Of a stretch of DNA of 64,000 nt, positions 21,960 through 31,379 are shown piece by piece (position 1 is the stretch's first letter; each line of letters starts with the position of its first letter). The position numbers and the translations under genes were made by a program. Under the pieces are notes generated by a model. It ran no database searches, was not told the DNA's origin, and saw nothing but the letters and a program-made list of their open reading frames with translations. The DNA is from Corythucha ciliata (Eukaryota > Arthropoda > Insecta > Hemiptera > Tingidae), in assembly GCA_038030265.1 (NCBI GenBank), contig CM075941.1, forward strand, positions 43,028,164-43,092,163, written 5' to 3'.

Positions 21960-23430
21960 CTTCTCCCCGCCCCGGCGGAACGCCCTTTAGCACGCAATAC
22001 CAGGAATTGCCGAACTGTGTGGCCGGGAAGTGACCCGGCACGTGCAGGACCTGGTTATCTCCACCGCACTCCCCGTCAGTCTCTAGGTGTTCGGTACTCT
22101 GGGTATCTGGAGCCGAGAGTTGGCTGGTGGCTGGGTCTCCAACATTGGCCATTGTTGGGCCCGTACCCCGACGATGGCACCATGCGTTGGCGAAGGCGAG
22201 GAAGCGACGGGCAGATGCCTTGGTGGCGACGAGTTGACGCAGGTTTTGAGGAATCCACCACAGTTCCCTGAGGTCGCGATACTACGGGCAGCGGAGGAGG
22301 ATGTGCTCCGCCGTTTGCCCCCACATGGGCAGTCGGGGTTCTCTCAGCGGCGGTGGAAGTGGAGCTTCTCGTTGAAGGAGCCATGCTCTGACAAAAGCTG
22401 TACCGCTGGGTAACTGAGGAAGCGTCACTTCCACCGTAGGCGCTCCTCAATCAAAGGTATAATGCGGCGAGTGTGCCGGTCAGTGGTTCCGTTGTCCCAC
22501 TATCGGCTTGTCAACGTACCGTGGCTGCTTGACGGCATTGATTTTGCGTACTCGTCCGTTTCGAGAGTGGGTGGGTGATTCCCAAGAGGTGGGCTCGTAC
22601 GGCGGCGCGGACGTCGAGCATCAAGTCCAGGGGGAGGACACCAGCTAGCACGTGAAGAGTCAGGTGTGCTGTTGTTGAGTAGACGCGGAGAGCGGCGATG
22701 AGATAGCGGCGTTGAAGGGAGCGCGCTTGAAGAAAATCGCAGCTGGCGGTGATTGTACGTGCCAGGTATGCCAGGAGTTGGGTTGGTAGTCCCGACCTCA
22801 TCAATGTAACTCCCAGGTAGTGCACGGGGTGCACCAGCGGCATAGTCCGGTCGGTAGAGATCCGGAGGTGCCGCTGGGGTGGGAAGAGCTGGGTCCCTCG
22901 GAAGATCGTTAAGGACAACTTCGCGTAATTAATCGTGAGACGACGAGTGGCGCACCAGGTTGCGACGATGTGATCAGCACGTCGGAATTCATTCCGGAGT
23001 CGTTGGTGATCTCGCGCGGAGATGAAGATGGTGAGGTCGTCAACAAAAGCAGTGGCTGCCAAACCGCTTGCTCCAAGCTCACGAAGAAGTGGCGCGAAGC
23101 CGAGAGGACAGGGGGGACAGCACCCTGGGGCACCCGCTCGTGATTTCGCGAAGGGCGACAACACCGCTGTAACTGAGCTGGACGTGATGGCCACTGAGAT
23201 AGCTGTGTAGCAGCCCGTAGATGTTGGTGGGAACATCGGCGGTGTGGATTTCGGCCGAGAGAGTCGGCCACCAAACCACGTTAAATGCGCCGACGATATC
23301 ATAGCTGGCTACAGCGGTGATCGATGCGGGGGGGCTGCGATTTGCTCCTGGACGTGGAGAATTGCCAGTTCTGTCGACCGGTGGGGAATCTTTCGGGGAA
23401 ACTTTCGAGTCTGGATTCCTGACAAAATGC
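21960..23430 (-). pseudogene. R1/Jockey-group non-LTR retrotransposon ORF2 relic (reverse transcriptase)
   Basis: Read on the minus strand from 23430 down. First comes a frame with DIVGAFNVVWWP, the RT block 3 motif typical of the R1 group, then a GCP-VLSPL block 4 broken by a frameshift. The next frame (22511-23302) has the catalytic FVDD motif (TAFVDDLTIF) and then TINYAKLSLT and YLGVTL. The C-terminal domain follows with the STTAHLTLHVLAGVLPLDL stretch. Near 22280-22400 a degenerate CCHC-like segment (PDCPCG, then TAEHILLRCP after another frameshift) marks the end of ORF2. Endonuclease and N-terminal parts are missing. Several frameshifts and at least two stops make it inactive. The 3' end meets the 17-bp minisatellite. 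Confidence 0.85.
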
Positions 23431-23435
23431 AAATA

Positions 23436-25480
23436 ATTGCAAGTTTCGGGATTTTTTTTTAGTGACGGCGAACCCTGTTCAGCTCCCCCCCCCCCCCGAG
23501 AGCGCCCGGAGCTTGATGAATAATCGCAAAATTACATCATTCGGAGTTAAATATCAGTGAACTTGCTAGTTTCGGGTCCGTGAAATTTCAAGTTCATCCT
23601 TCCAAGTAAAAAAAAAACTGGTCAGCGTAGTTGTAGCCGCTTATCCAAGAGGACCTTCCCCTGCCTGGAACGCTCTGTTGCTCTAGAGCGTTGTAAACCT
23701 TGGATAATAAGCGACAGGAGTACCACCGCGCCGCGAATTGTGACTGTAGGAGGAGCAAACAAAAGTGCACGTAATTACGTTAATTATTACAATTACGGGC
23801 TCGCACTTAGAGCTTATCGGTTTTCCCATTAATAACGATAAACATAGCGAATCACCTGGACTATACAATTATAGGTGAGGTGTTTTTCCCGATTCAATTG
23901 CCAGCAGCAATGCCAGCTCGCAATGTGTGGTACAAGAAAAAAAAAAGTGCCCCCCTCCCCCGCTCCGTGTAACGGAGAAACGCTTGTCGGTGCACTGTGC
24001 GCTTATTTAATTTTTGATCAAATCGTTACATTTGCTAGATTAAAAACCAGTTATAGGGTGGGGGTGGGGGAAGGTTTATAAAGGTAACAACACCCGCGAT
24101 TGAAACGGTTGAAACCGCATAATTGATAATTTTGTTTCTAGAGTCACCCCATCCAACCCCGCCGCATGATACTGTCGGTGGGCGGAGGGTTGGGGTTTGA
24201 GTTTCATATTGGAATGACTCCAGCCCTCCCCTTTCCCGCCAGGCCACCGTCAACAACGCGTCGTTATTTCAGACTTCAATTTAACTCGCGCTAATGATAT
24301 GAAAACAGTAACATTATAAAAGCACAGAGCCATCAGCGCCGTGGTTTACATTTCGACTCAATTTTGGTGATTGCTTTATTAATTAACTGATTAAAACTAG
24401 AAACGCTCAAGTTATTATTGTCGGTCCACCAATTTGGCACGTTTCATGCCGTTAAAAGATTGGGAGAAAAAAGAAAATTTTGGGACAAGATCAATCTTAG
24501 GTGTGTGGTGGGTGGCGGGGGGTGGGTGTCGAAGACTTGGTGGCTTTCAGTAACAGAAACTAGTGAACTGGTAGTAGGGGGGGGGGGACAAAAAAGATTA
24601 TGTAGTTCTGTGGAATGCCACCGCACTTTGGTCCCCCCCCCACCCACCAATTCCTGTAAAGATTATCTTATGAATGTGCAATCAGGCGTTCCATGGTGAA
24701 GTAATCAAGCTCGACAGATATTTTTCCTTGGGAATTGTTCGGAAATTTAATTTTCACTTTATATGGAAATAAATGAAGATGTTTGGGTGGAGGGGTTAAG
24801 CCGATAAGTATTAAAACCATTTTTGAGTAATTGTCTCCATTAACTCGACCATTTGAACAAAAAAAAAGAAGAAGCCTCCGAGCTACCCAACAAGAGATGG
24901 GGGGGGGGGCGACTCTCAATCCTTCGCCTTTTCAAAACAATTAGAAACGGGTTACTAAAAATACTCTGTCAAAAGACGAAAACGATTAATAAACGAATGA
25001 TTGATGGCGGTTCAAATCACTCCTCTCTCAATATTGCCCGGCTCCCGTTACTGATTTATTAATCTTTTTGGGTCTAACTAAGGAGTAAAGAGTGAATTCT
25101 TTCGGAGACTGTATAGAGCCCAAGAGAAGTACATGAATTAGCGGTGGTCAACCGAAAAATTGAATGTTGTAGGGCCCTGTAAGCCAATATCGCGTTAATG
25201 TTAGTCATAGACGCTTCGTCATGTTCGAAATGGTGGTTTAAAGCGTGCAGGGGGGGGGGGTGAAGTTAAGGGTCCGCTTAAATAGGAAACTCCCTTTTAT
25301 CGGAAGGGAAAATAGGGTGGGCGATTGTACATTGATTAGGAAGTGACTCTTGAAAAAGTAACAAAATAAGGTTAAAGGAATAAGTTCGACGGTTTACCAG
25401 TTGTAATGATGACTTCATTTCACCCGGCCGCTCCACTATTTCTGGGTCTGGGGTGCAATTAGCGGTTCTACGCTCATTCT
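23436..25480. other. G/C-homopolymer-rich block with one compact hairpin
   Basis: Continues the G-run type of DNA around the R1 relic, with runs near 23487, 24577, 24636, 24900 and 25250. A nested hairpin lies at 23636-23714: outer stem GCTTATCCAAG/CTTGGATAATAAGC and inner stem CGCTCT/AGAGCG. It looks like a structured element but I could not assign it. No protein-coding gene was recognised. Confidence 0.45.
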
Positions 25481-25570
25481 GGGCCTATTCTCAATTTCTT
25501 CAAACAAATGAATGAAATAGAAACATTGCTATTGAAAAGATATTGCTTTTTTGTTAGAGAATAGGCCCCC
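25481..25570. mobile_element. Short non-autonomous element, GGGCCTATTCTC termini
   Basis: Terminal inverted repeats GGGCCTATTCTC (25481-25492) and GAGAATAGGCCC (25557-25568) enclose about 65 bp that includes TTCTTCAAACAAATGAATGA. The same terminus and internal block occur in the larger copy at 58515-58798, so this is a deleted member of the same family. Target duplication is not evident. Confidence 0.7.
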
Positions 25571-25716
25571 TGGGCTGTGGGCTCTGCCTCTGTTCTGCAG
25601 TTACTTCAGCATTTTCGAGATTTCCTGGAGTATTTTTGTCTATACAGCATACAACTGTTATCCGTCGCGGGGTTCGTTGCAAAAAGGCACTGTGTGGACT
25701 GGCGGCTCTATACATG

Positions 25717-26173
25717 ACCCGGTTCACGCGAGAGTTACTCAACACTGCGTTAAAGCGGCGTCGACGCCCAGGAGAAGTCTCCCAGCGTTCCTTTTGCAAT
25801 GCCGCGTTAACGCCCAACGCCAGCGTTTGAGAAATACACTACCATGCACTGACCAGTTCACATGGACAGTTCGCATGGTCGACGCTGCGTCCTGTAAAGA
25901 AAAGACTGACGTGGAAATGTTAATTACTGATTTTAGCGATTATTAGAACAATTTGAACATTTATTTTATCTTTACCATTAGGCCGTCTGATGACAGCACA
26001 CTCGTGCGGAAGTAATTGAGACCTTTTTGTTCGTCGTTCCACAATCCTTCGAACGATTTCATGTGCATGCACCTTCAAAATAACGTGTCTCAGGAATAAA
26101 CTCAAGTTTCAAAACTCAGTTGGGTAACGCAGCGTCGACGCCGCGTTGAGTAATGCTATTGCGTGCACTGGGC
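25717..26173. mobile_element. Candidate TIR DNA element with GGCGTCGACGC termini
   Basis: The left end (GTTCACGCGAGAGTTACTCA, with GCGTTAAAGCGGCGTCGACG shortly after) matches the reverse complement of the right end (GTGCACGCAATAGCATTACT then CAACGCGGCGTCGACGC). Inside are further GCGTTAACGC palindromes, a pattern I associate with PIF/Harbinger-like non-autonomous elements. A short minus-strand frame (25920-26105) shows no domain I can name. Class assignment is tentative and no target duplication was confirmed. Confidence 0.5.
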
Positions 26174-26329
26174 CTAAATCTGCGAGATTAGCATGGAGTT
26201 CGTCGTCCCGATCGACCACTTCAATTTCTTCGCCGGTAAAAAAGTACGACAGCCCGAGAAAGCGACAGCAAAAGTGTGCTGCTGAATGACGAGACGGGCT
26301 TTCAAACCGGTGACGTATTCACCCTAGGA

Positions 26330-26512
26330 TGACGTATTAGCGCTTTTTCTACGTTTTATCCGCGAATTAGTGATTTATCTCAGTTTTACCCACGAATTGG
26401 TGTTCTCCCCAAGTTTAGCTGCGAATTAGCGATTTTTTCCGATTAGAGCCGCCAACTAGCACTTTTTCTCAATTTGAGCGATAAATTGGCATTTTTCTTC
26501 ATTTTAACAGCA
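26330..26512 (+). repeat. Family A array, forward orientation, short
   Basis: Units with CGAATTAGTGATTTATCTCA and TTTAGCTGCGAATTAGCG, ending directly at the left arm of the fold-back element. Confidence 0.7.
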
Positions 26513-26515
26513 AAA

Positions 26516-26812
26516 GATTATGTGCGGCGAAGAATTTGGATTTAGGGTTATGGAAATTTTGGTGTTTGAGGAATGAAGACTGCGTGATTGAAGATTTAGG
26601 GATTGTGTGGAGGACCACACGATACTTCCACGTTCGCGGGGGGTCGGAGCACTGAAAAAATTGATACATTGTTGATGAACGCCAAAAACGGGATCATGGA
26701 AGTATCTTGTGGTCCTCCACACAATCCCTGAATCATCAATCACGCAGTTTTCATTCCTCAAACACCAAAATTTCCATAACCCCAAATCCAAAATTCTTCG
26801 TCGCACATAATC
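26516..26812. mobile_element. Fold-back element, 117-bp arms
   Basis: 26516-26632 and 26695-26812 are near-identical inverted copies (for example GGAGGACCACACGATACTTC against its complement) separated by about 62 bp. There is no room for a transposase. This is a non-autonomous fold-back or long-TIR MITE. It sits inside the family A region. Arm identity is high, so insertion is younger than the array. Confidence 0.85.
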
Positions 26813-27330
26813 AATAATCAACCCTCAGCCCACATTGACTAATCTTCAATTACCGACCCTTATCCATCAACGACTATAACCATCTGTCGTCACTCAATTT
26901 GCAATCCTCCTTCAATTGTTTATCTTCGTTCTTTCACACCAAAAAATCAAAAAATTGAAAACAGTCCAAAAAGCCATACTTGGTCGAAAACAGGCGATTT
27001 TAGGATCTTTGACCATTTTGGAACAACAATTTCGAAAGGCTGTAGCCCATTCCATATTCATCGTGGAAAACTACTTTACATACAAAATTTGTTGGAAATT
27101 TATCGCTTAACAAGTTTTGTGAGTGAAGATTTTCCTCGAAAGTAACTCATTTTCGAGATATTTAGAAGAAACTGAAAGAAGTGCTAACAAATTTCGGTTT
27201 TTGGGCTGCCACAAAATTGTACGAGCTTTTCAGAGTTAGCATTTTTTTTTTTCTCGAACACTTCTGACCTACACATACAAGATGGCAAAAAAATGCCCGT
27301 AGGTAACATGGAAGAGAAAGGGCTTTGTTT
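26813..27330. other. Unassigned AT-rich sequence
   Basis: No recognisable gene. Its last part probably belongs to the first copy of the following 420-bp duplication, but is too diverged to align confidently by eye. Confidence 0.35.
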
Positions 27331-27955
27331 TCGGCAACGTTGTAGTCAATTCGCATGGTATTTGATCGAGAAATCTTTTAAAAAATAGTTACAAAATTCC
27401 AGGACCAATTGTTTCGAAGTTAATTCCGAAAATATCATTCCGCTTCGGGGAGAACATGCCTGGGAAATGATTTACCTTCAAAACAAAGGTCATATTCGCG
27501 TTTTTCATGCCAAGAAACAACTAGATTTAGATTTATATGTAATTCTGTGGCAAATAATCTTTGACGCAGTCACACAAAATCCTGCTCCTCCCACAATTTT
27601 CTCTTAATCTCAGTTTTTTTCGGGTACAAATATTTGCAATTAAGATACAAAGGGGCTCTTGAGGCCCTTTTTTGCAATTTCGACCGACATTTTTTGCCAC
27701 TGGTCCTTTTGCGCTAAAAACGACGATTTTGGCCACAAAAAAGTTGCATTTTTTCGGCAATATTGTGGTTAATTAACAAGGAAATTTCCCGAGGAATCCG
27801 AAAAAAATATCAAAACAATTCTGGAATCACTTGTTCTGAATTTATATCCAAAAACGACATTTCGGTACGGGGAGAATATGTCCGATAAATAATTTTTTCT
27901 CAAAAAAAAAAAGGTCAGATTTGTGCTTCTCACACCAAGAAATAGCCAGGTTTTC
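27331..27955. repeat. Diverged tandem duplication, ~423-bp period
   Basis: 27331-27530 and 27754-27955 can be aligned. Both have TTCGGCAA-TTGT-GT-AATT, an ATTC-GGA-CA-TTGTT block, CATTCCG or CATTTCGGTACGGGGAGAA, and CACACCAAGAAA or ATGCCAAGAAA. The offset stays at 423-424 bp. The frames are not conserved as protein. It may be part of a longer higher-order repeat or an old satellite. Confidence 0.6.
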
Positions 27956-28068
27956 ATTTTCATGCCATTTATCGAAAAAAAGCGACAGACCGATGGCATG
28001 CCAAAAACCACTTTTTTCAACTTTTCTGAGGTTATACATTATGAAGCTTGGACTAGATTTTTTTCACG

Positions 28069-28108
28069 AACACCATACTTCCGTTCCCGAAGGGAACATG
28101 GAAGTAAT
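28069..28108. repeat. Short hairpin shared with 16326-16366
   Basis: CACCATACTTCCGTTCCC and its imperfect complement GGGAACATGGAAGTA form a stem with a four-base loop. The same hairpin is at 16326-16366, and CTTCCATG/CATGGAAG also ends the fold-back arms at 26620-26705. It sits exactly at the start of the 28110 family A array. Confidence 0.7.
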
Positions 28109-28109
28109 A

Positions 28110-30225
28110 GTAATTTTCCACAATTTTAGCCTCAAACTAGCGTTTTTCTTAATTTACCCGCAAATTATTGATTTTTCTAAATTTTTTACAGTGAATTAGC
28201 GTTTGTCCTAATTCAAGTTGCTAGTTAGCGATTTTTCTCAATGTCAACCGCTAATCAGCATATTTCTCAATTTTTTCAAGCGCGAATTAACGATTTTTCT
28301 CCATTTTAGCCACGCATGAAGTTGCCTTCAGAAACCTCGGATTATCTTTTTATCAATTTTCGCCACGAATTAGGGATTTTTCTCATTTTTAGCCGTCAAT
28401 TAGTGATTTTTCCCAATTTTTTTTTTTTTTTTTTTACAGCGGATTAGTAATTTTACTCCATTTTATCCTCGAATTAGCGTTTATTTAACTTACTAGGAAA
28501 TTACGGACTTTTCCAAATTTTTGCGGGGATTGAGCGTCTGTCATAATTTAAGTTGCTTATTAGCGATTTTTCCATTTTTAGCAGCGAATTATTAATTTTT
28601 CTAAATTTGAGTTCTGAATGGTAGTTAAACTCAATTTTAGCCGCGAGAATTAGTGATTTGGCTCAATATTCACCAATAATTATCCTTTTTAAATTTTATC
28701 ACAATTTTCTTTCACATTGGCTATGAATACTCACTTGAAACCACGGATTAGGCATTTCTCAATTTTAGACGCGAATCAACAATTTTATCAATTTTGATCG
28801 TGAATTTAGGATTATCTCATTAGAATCAAACTAGTGTTTTTCGTGGTTTACCTGCAAATCATCAATTTTTTCTCAATTTTAGCCGCAAATCAATTGACGA
28901 TTTTTTCTCAATTTTGGTCGGAATTATAGTTTTTCCTAATTTTAGATGCTGATTAGCGATTTTTCTCAATGTCGACCGCTCGACAGCGTATTCCTCAATT
29001 TTAACCAAGAATGTTGGATTTTTTTTTTTTTTTAATTTTAGCCATGAATTGGCGTTTTTCTCAATTTTAGCTACGGTAATTGGTGATTTTCCTCAATTTT
29101 AGCCTCGCATTTAGCTTTTTTATTAATTTACCAGCAAATTATCAATTTTATCCATTTTAGCCGCAATTATTTGGAGATTTTTCTCAATTTTGGCCGTCGA
29201 TTAGCGCTTATCATCATTAAATACCTTAATTAGCCATGTTTCTCAATTCCAACCGCTAAATCAGAGTAGTGCTCAATTTTAACCGCGAATTTTTCCTCAA
29301 TTTTAGCTGCAAATTGGGCATGTTTTTCATTTGTAATAGAGAATTAGCATTTGTTCTCAAATTGAACTGTGAATTAGCGTGTTTCTCTATTTCAGCTGCA
29401 CCATCAATTGTTGATTTGCCTTAATATTAGCCGCGAATTAGGGTTTTTTAATTTTAGCACAATGTTCTCTCTGAATCAGCGCTTTTCTCCAGTTTTAGCC
29501 TCGCAGTTGCCTTCAGAATCCATTTAGCATTTTTTAAAGCGCATTTAGCGTTTGTCTTAACTTAACCGCGAATGGGCATTTTTATTTACTTTAGCCGTGA
29601 ATGCGTGATTTTCTTCATTCATATCAGCAAATTAAGGTTTTTTCCACGCTTTATCCGCGTTTTAATTGGCAATTTTTCTATTGATTTTCTATTGATTACT
29701 ATTGATTTTCCACATTTTCAGCAGCGAATTAGCACTTTTCCTCAATTTGAGTTTCGAATTAGCGTTTTCTTAATTTCGGCCGCGTGATTACTGGTGATTT
29801 TTCTCAATATTAGCCGCAAATTAGAGTTTTCAAGTTTTACCGCAATTGTATTTTACTTTTAGCTATGAATTAGCGCTTTTCCTCAGTTGTATCCTCAAAG
29901 TTGGTTTCAGAAACCATGGATAAGCTTTTTCTCCATTTTAGCCGTGAACCAGCGTTTTTCTTCATTTTAGCTTGCTAAACGCCCTGAATTAGTGCTGTTT
30001 CCATAATTTATCCGCGATTAGACATTTTTATCGATTTGAGCCTCGAATTATCGTTTTTCTTCATTTTAGCAGCAAATTAGTGATTTTTTTTTTTCATGTC
30101 AACCGAAAATTAGCGTATTTTTTAATTTTAGCCGCGAATTACCGATTTTTCTCATTTTTGCTACTAATTAACGATTTTTTGTCCATTTTTCAAGCGAATT
30201 AGCACTCTGTTTTATTATTAGCCGG
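28110..30225 (+). repeat. Family A array, the longest (2.1 kb)
   Basis: About 70 diverged units of roughly 30 bp with TTTTCTCAATTTTAGCCGCG followed by AATTAGCG. The interrupting block TTGCCTTCAGAA recurs near 28322, 29509 and (diverged) 29897, giving a hint of higher-order structure. Poly(T) tracts of 14-19 occur at about 28420 and 29019. No coding sequence. The array is cut at about 30225 by a GC-rich R1-like 3' end. Confidence 0.85.
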
Positions 30226-30858
30226 CAGGCCTTGGTAAGGGTGACCATGGCGTACCGGACTGTCAGTTCCGACGCGCTTCAGGTGCTGGCGGGGATACCT
30301 CCTGCGGACCTCCTGCTCGACGCATGGGTTCACGGGCGCCGCCTGGTTCAGGGAAACTTGGACCGGGTACGGTGCCGTGAAGATTGGGCAGAGCGCCTCG
30401 GTCTCTTGGCCGAGGAGTGGGGGGCCGCATGGGGCCTCCGCCTCCTTGACGACCTAGTCGTTGAGGCTTGGCAGGCGCGTTGGACTTACAGTTCAACGGG
30501 TAGGCGTACATTCGGGTTCGTGCCCGACGTTCGGACGAGACTGGCAGCGGCCAAGTGGTTCACCCTTGAGCACGCTGCCATGCAAATCCTGACTGGACAC
30601 GGCTCGTTTAACGCCAAGTTGTGGTTCTTCCGGCGGCGGGACTCTCCAACATGCCCTTGTGGTGTCGAGGAGGAGACCGCCGACCATGTGCTTCGTCGCT
30701 GCAGCCTCCACGGGGATCTGCGGCGGGCGACATGGGGGAGTGGAGGCCCGCCGGGAGACGCGGCTCTTGTCCGAGACCGGCGGGCGTATGGCCGCCTCCT
30801 GGCCTTCTCCCGCTCCTGGCTGGAGCGAAGAGGGCTGGGACCGGCCATGCTTGAGTAG
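30226..30858 (+). pseudogene. 5'-truncated R1-like ORF2, C-terminal domain (frame open)
   Basis: The frame is open over 208 codons from an internal ATG at 30232, and the upstream codons read on in the same frame. It encodes the region downstream of the reverse transcriptase in R1-group elements: AYRTVSSDALQVLAGIPPAD, then a Trp/Leu/Arg-rich segment, TGHGSFNAKL and the CCHC-like CPCGVEEETADHVLRRC near residues 140-157. It stops at TAG 30856. The RT and endonuclease are absent, so this is a 5'-truncated copy, as usual for non-LTR retrotransposons. It is strongly GC-rich against AT-rich flanks and has no internal stop, so it is probably the youngest insertion in this part. The start codon is arbitrary. 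It is not a host gene. Confidence 0.85.
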
Positions 30859-31292
30859 GGTTCCCTACTCGGGCAACCCGGGCAGGGTTCTCTTCCCTGT
30901 CCGGTTTCGGTCCATGGCGGAAGCCAGCATCCTCAGCTCAAAAGACCCACCTCCGCGTGGTCTCTCTCGGGCACGGCTGGCTGGCCAGCAGCCGTGGCTA
31001 ACGGGTTGAGCTGAGCGATGGGACCGACTCTGTTGCGGTATCCGGGCCAAAGATGGGGTACAGGCCAGGTAAAGGCCTGCAAAAAGGTCTAGGTACTGGC
31101 CACATCTTAAGGAGTTCCGCAGAGAGAGAGGCATTCATTACAACACCCGTCCCTTGCCGGACCATAGGAGGCTGTGGACTGTCGAAATCGCCCCCTTCGG
31201 AAGGATTTCTAGGTATACGCCCCTGGTCAGCTGCTATATCTCCCCAGTCACCGCGGTATGGCATCTCGAGTGAGGAAACCCGGAACAATTGA
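30859..31292 (+). mobile_element. Probable 3' UTR of the R1-like copy
   Basis: The GC-rich composition of the preceding frame continues without a break to about 31290, then drops to AT-rich family C-like units (CCCACGAAATTG). This matches a non-LTR 3' UTR without a poly(A) tail. The end is placed by composition only and no target duplication was found. Confidence 0.55.
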
Positions 31293-31379
31293 GTTCTATG
31301 AGATCCAAATCCGCGAAATTTGTGATATTAAAATGCGTAAACCCACGAAATTGATTTAAACAAAATTCGGTGAAAAAAC

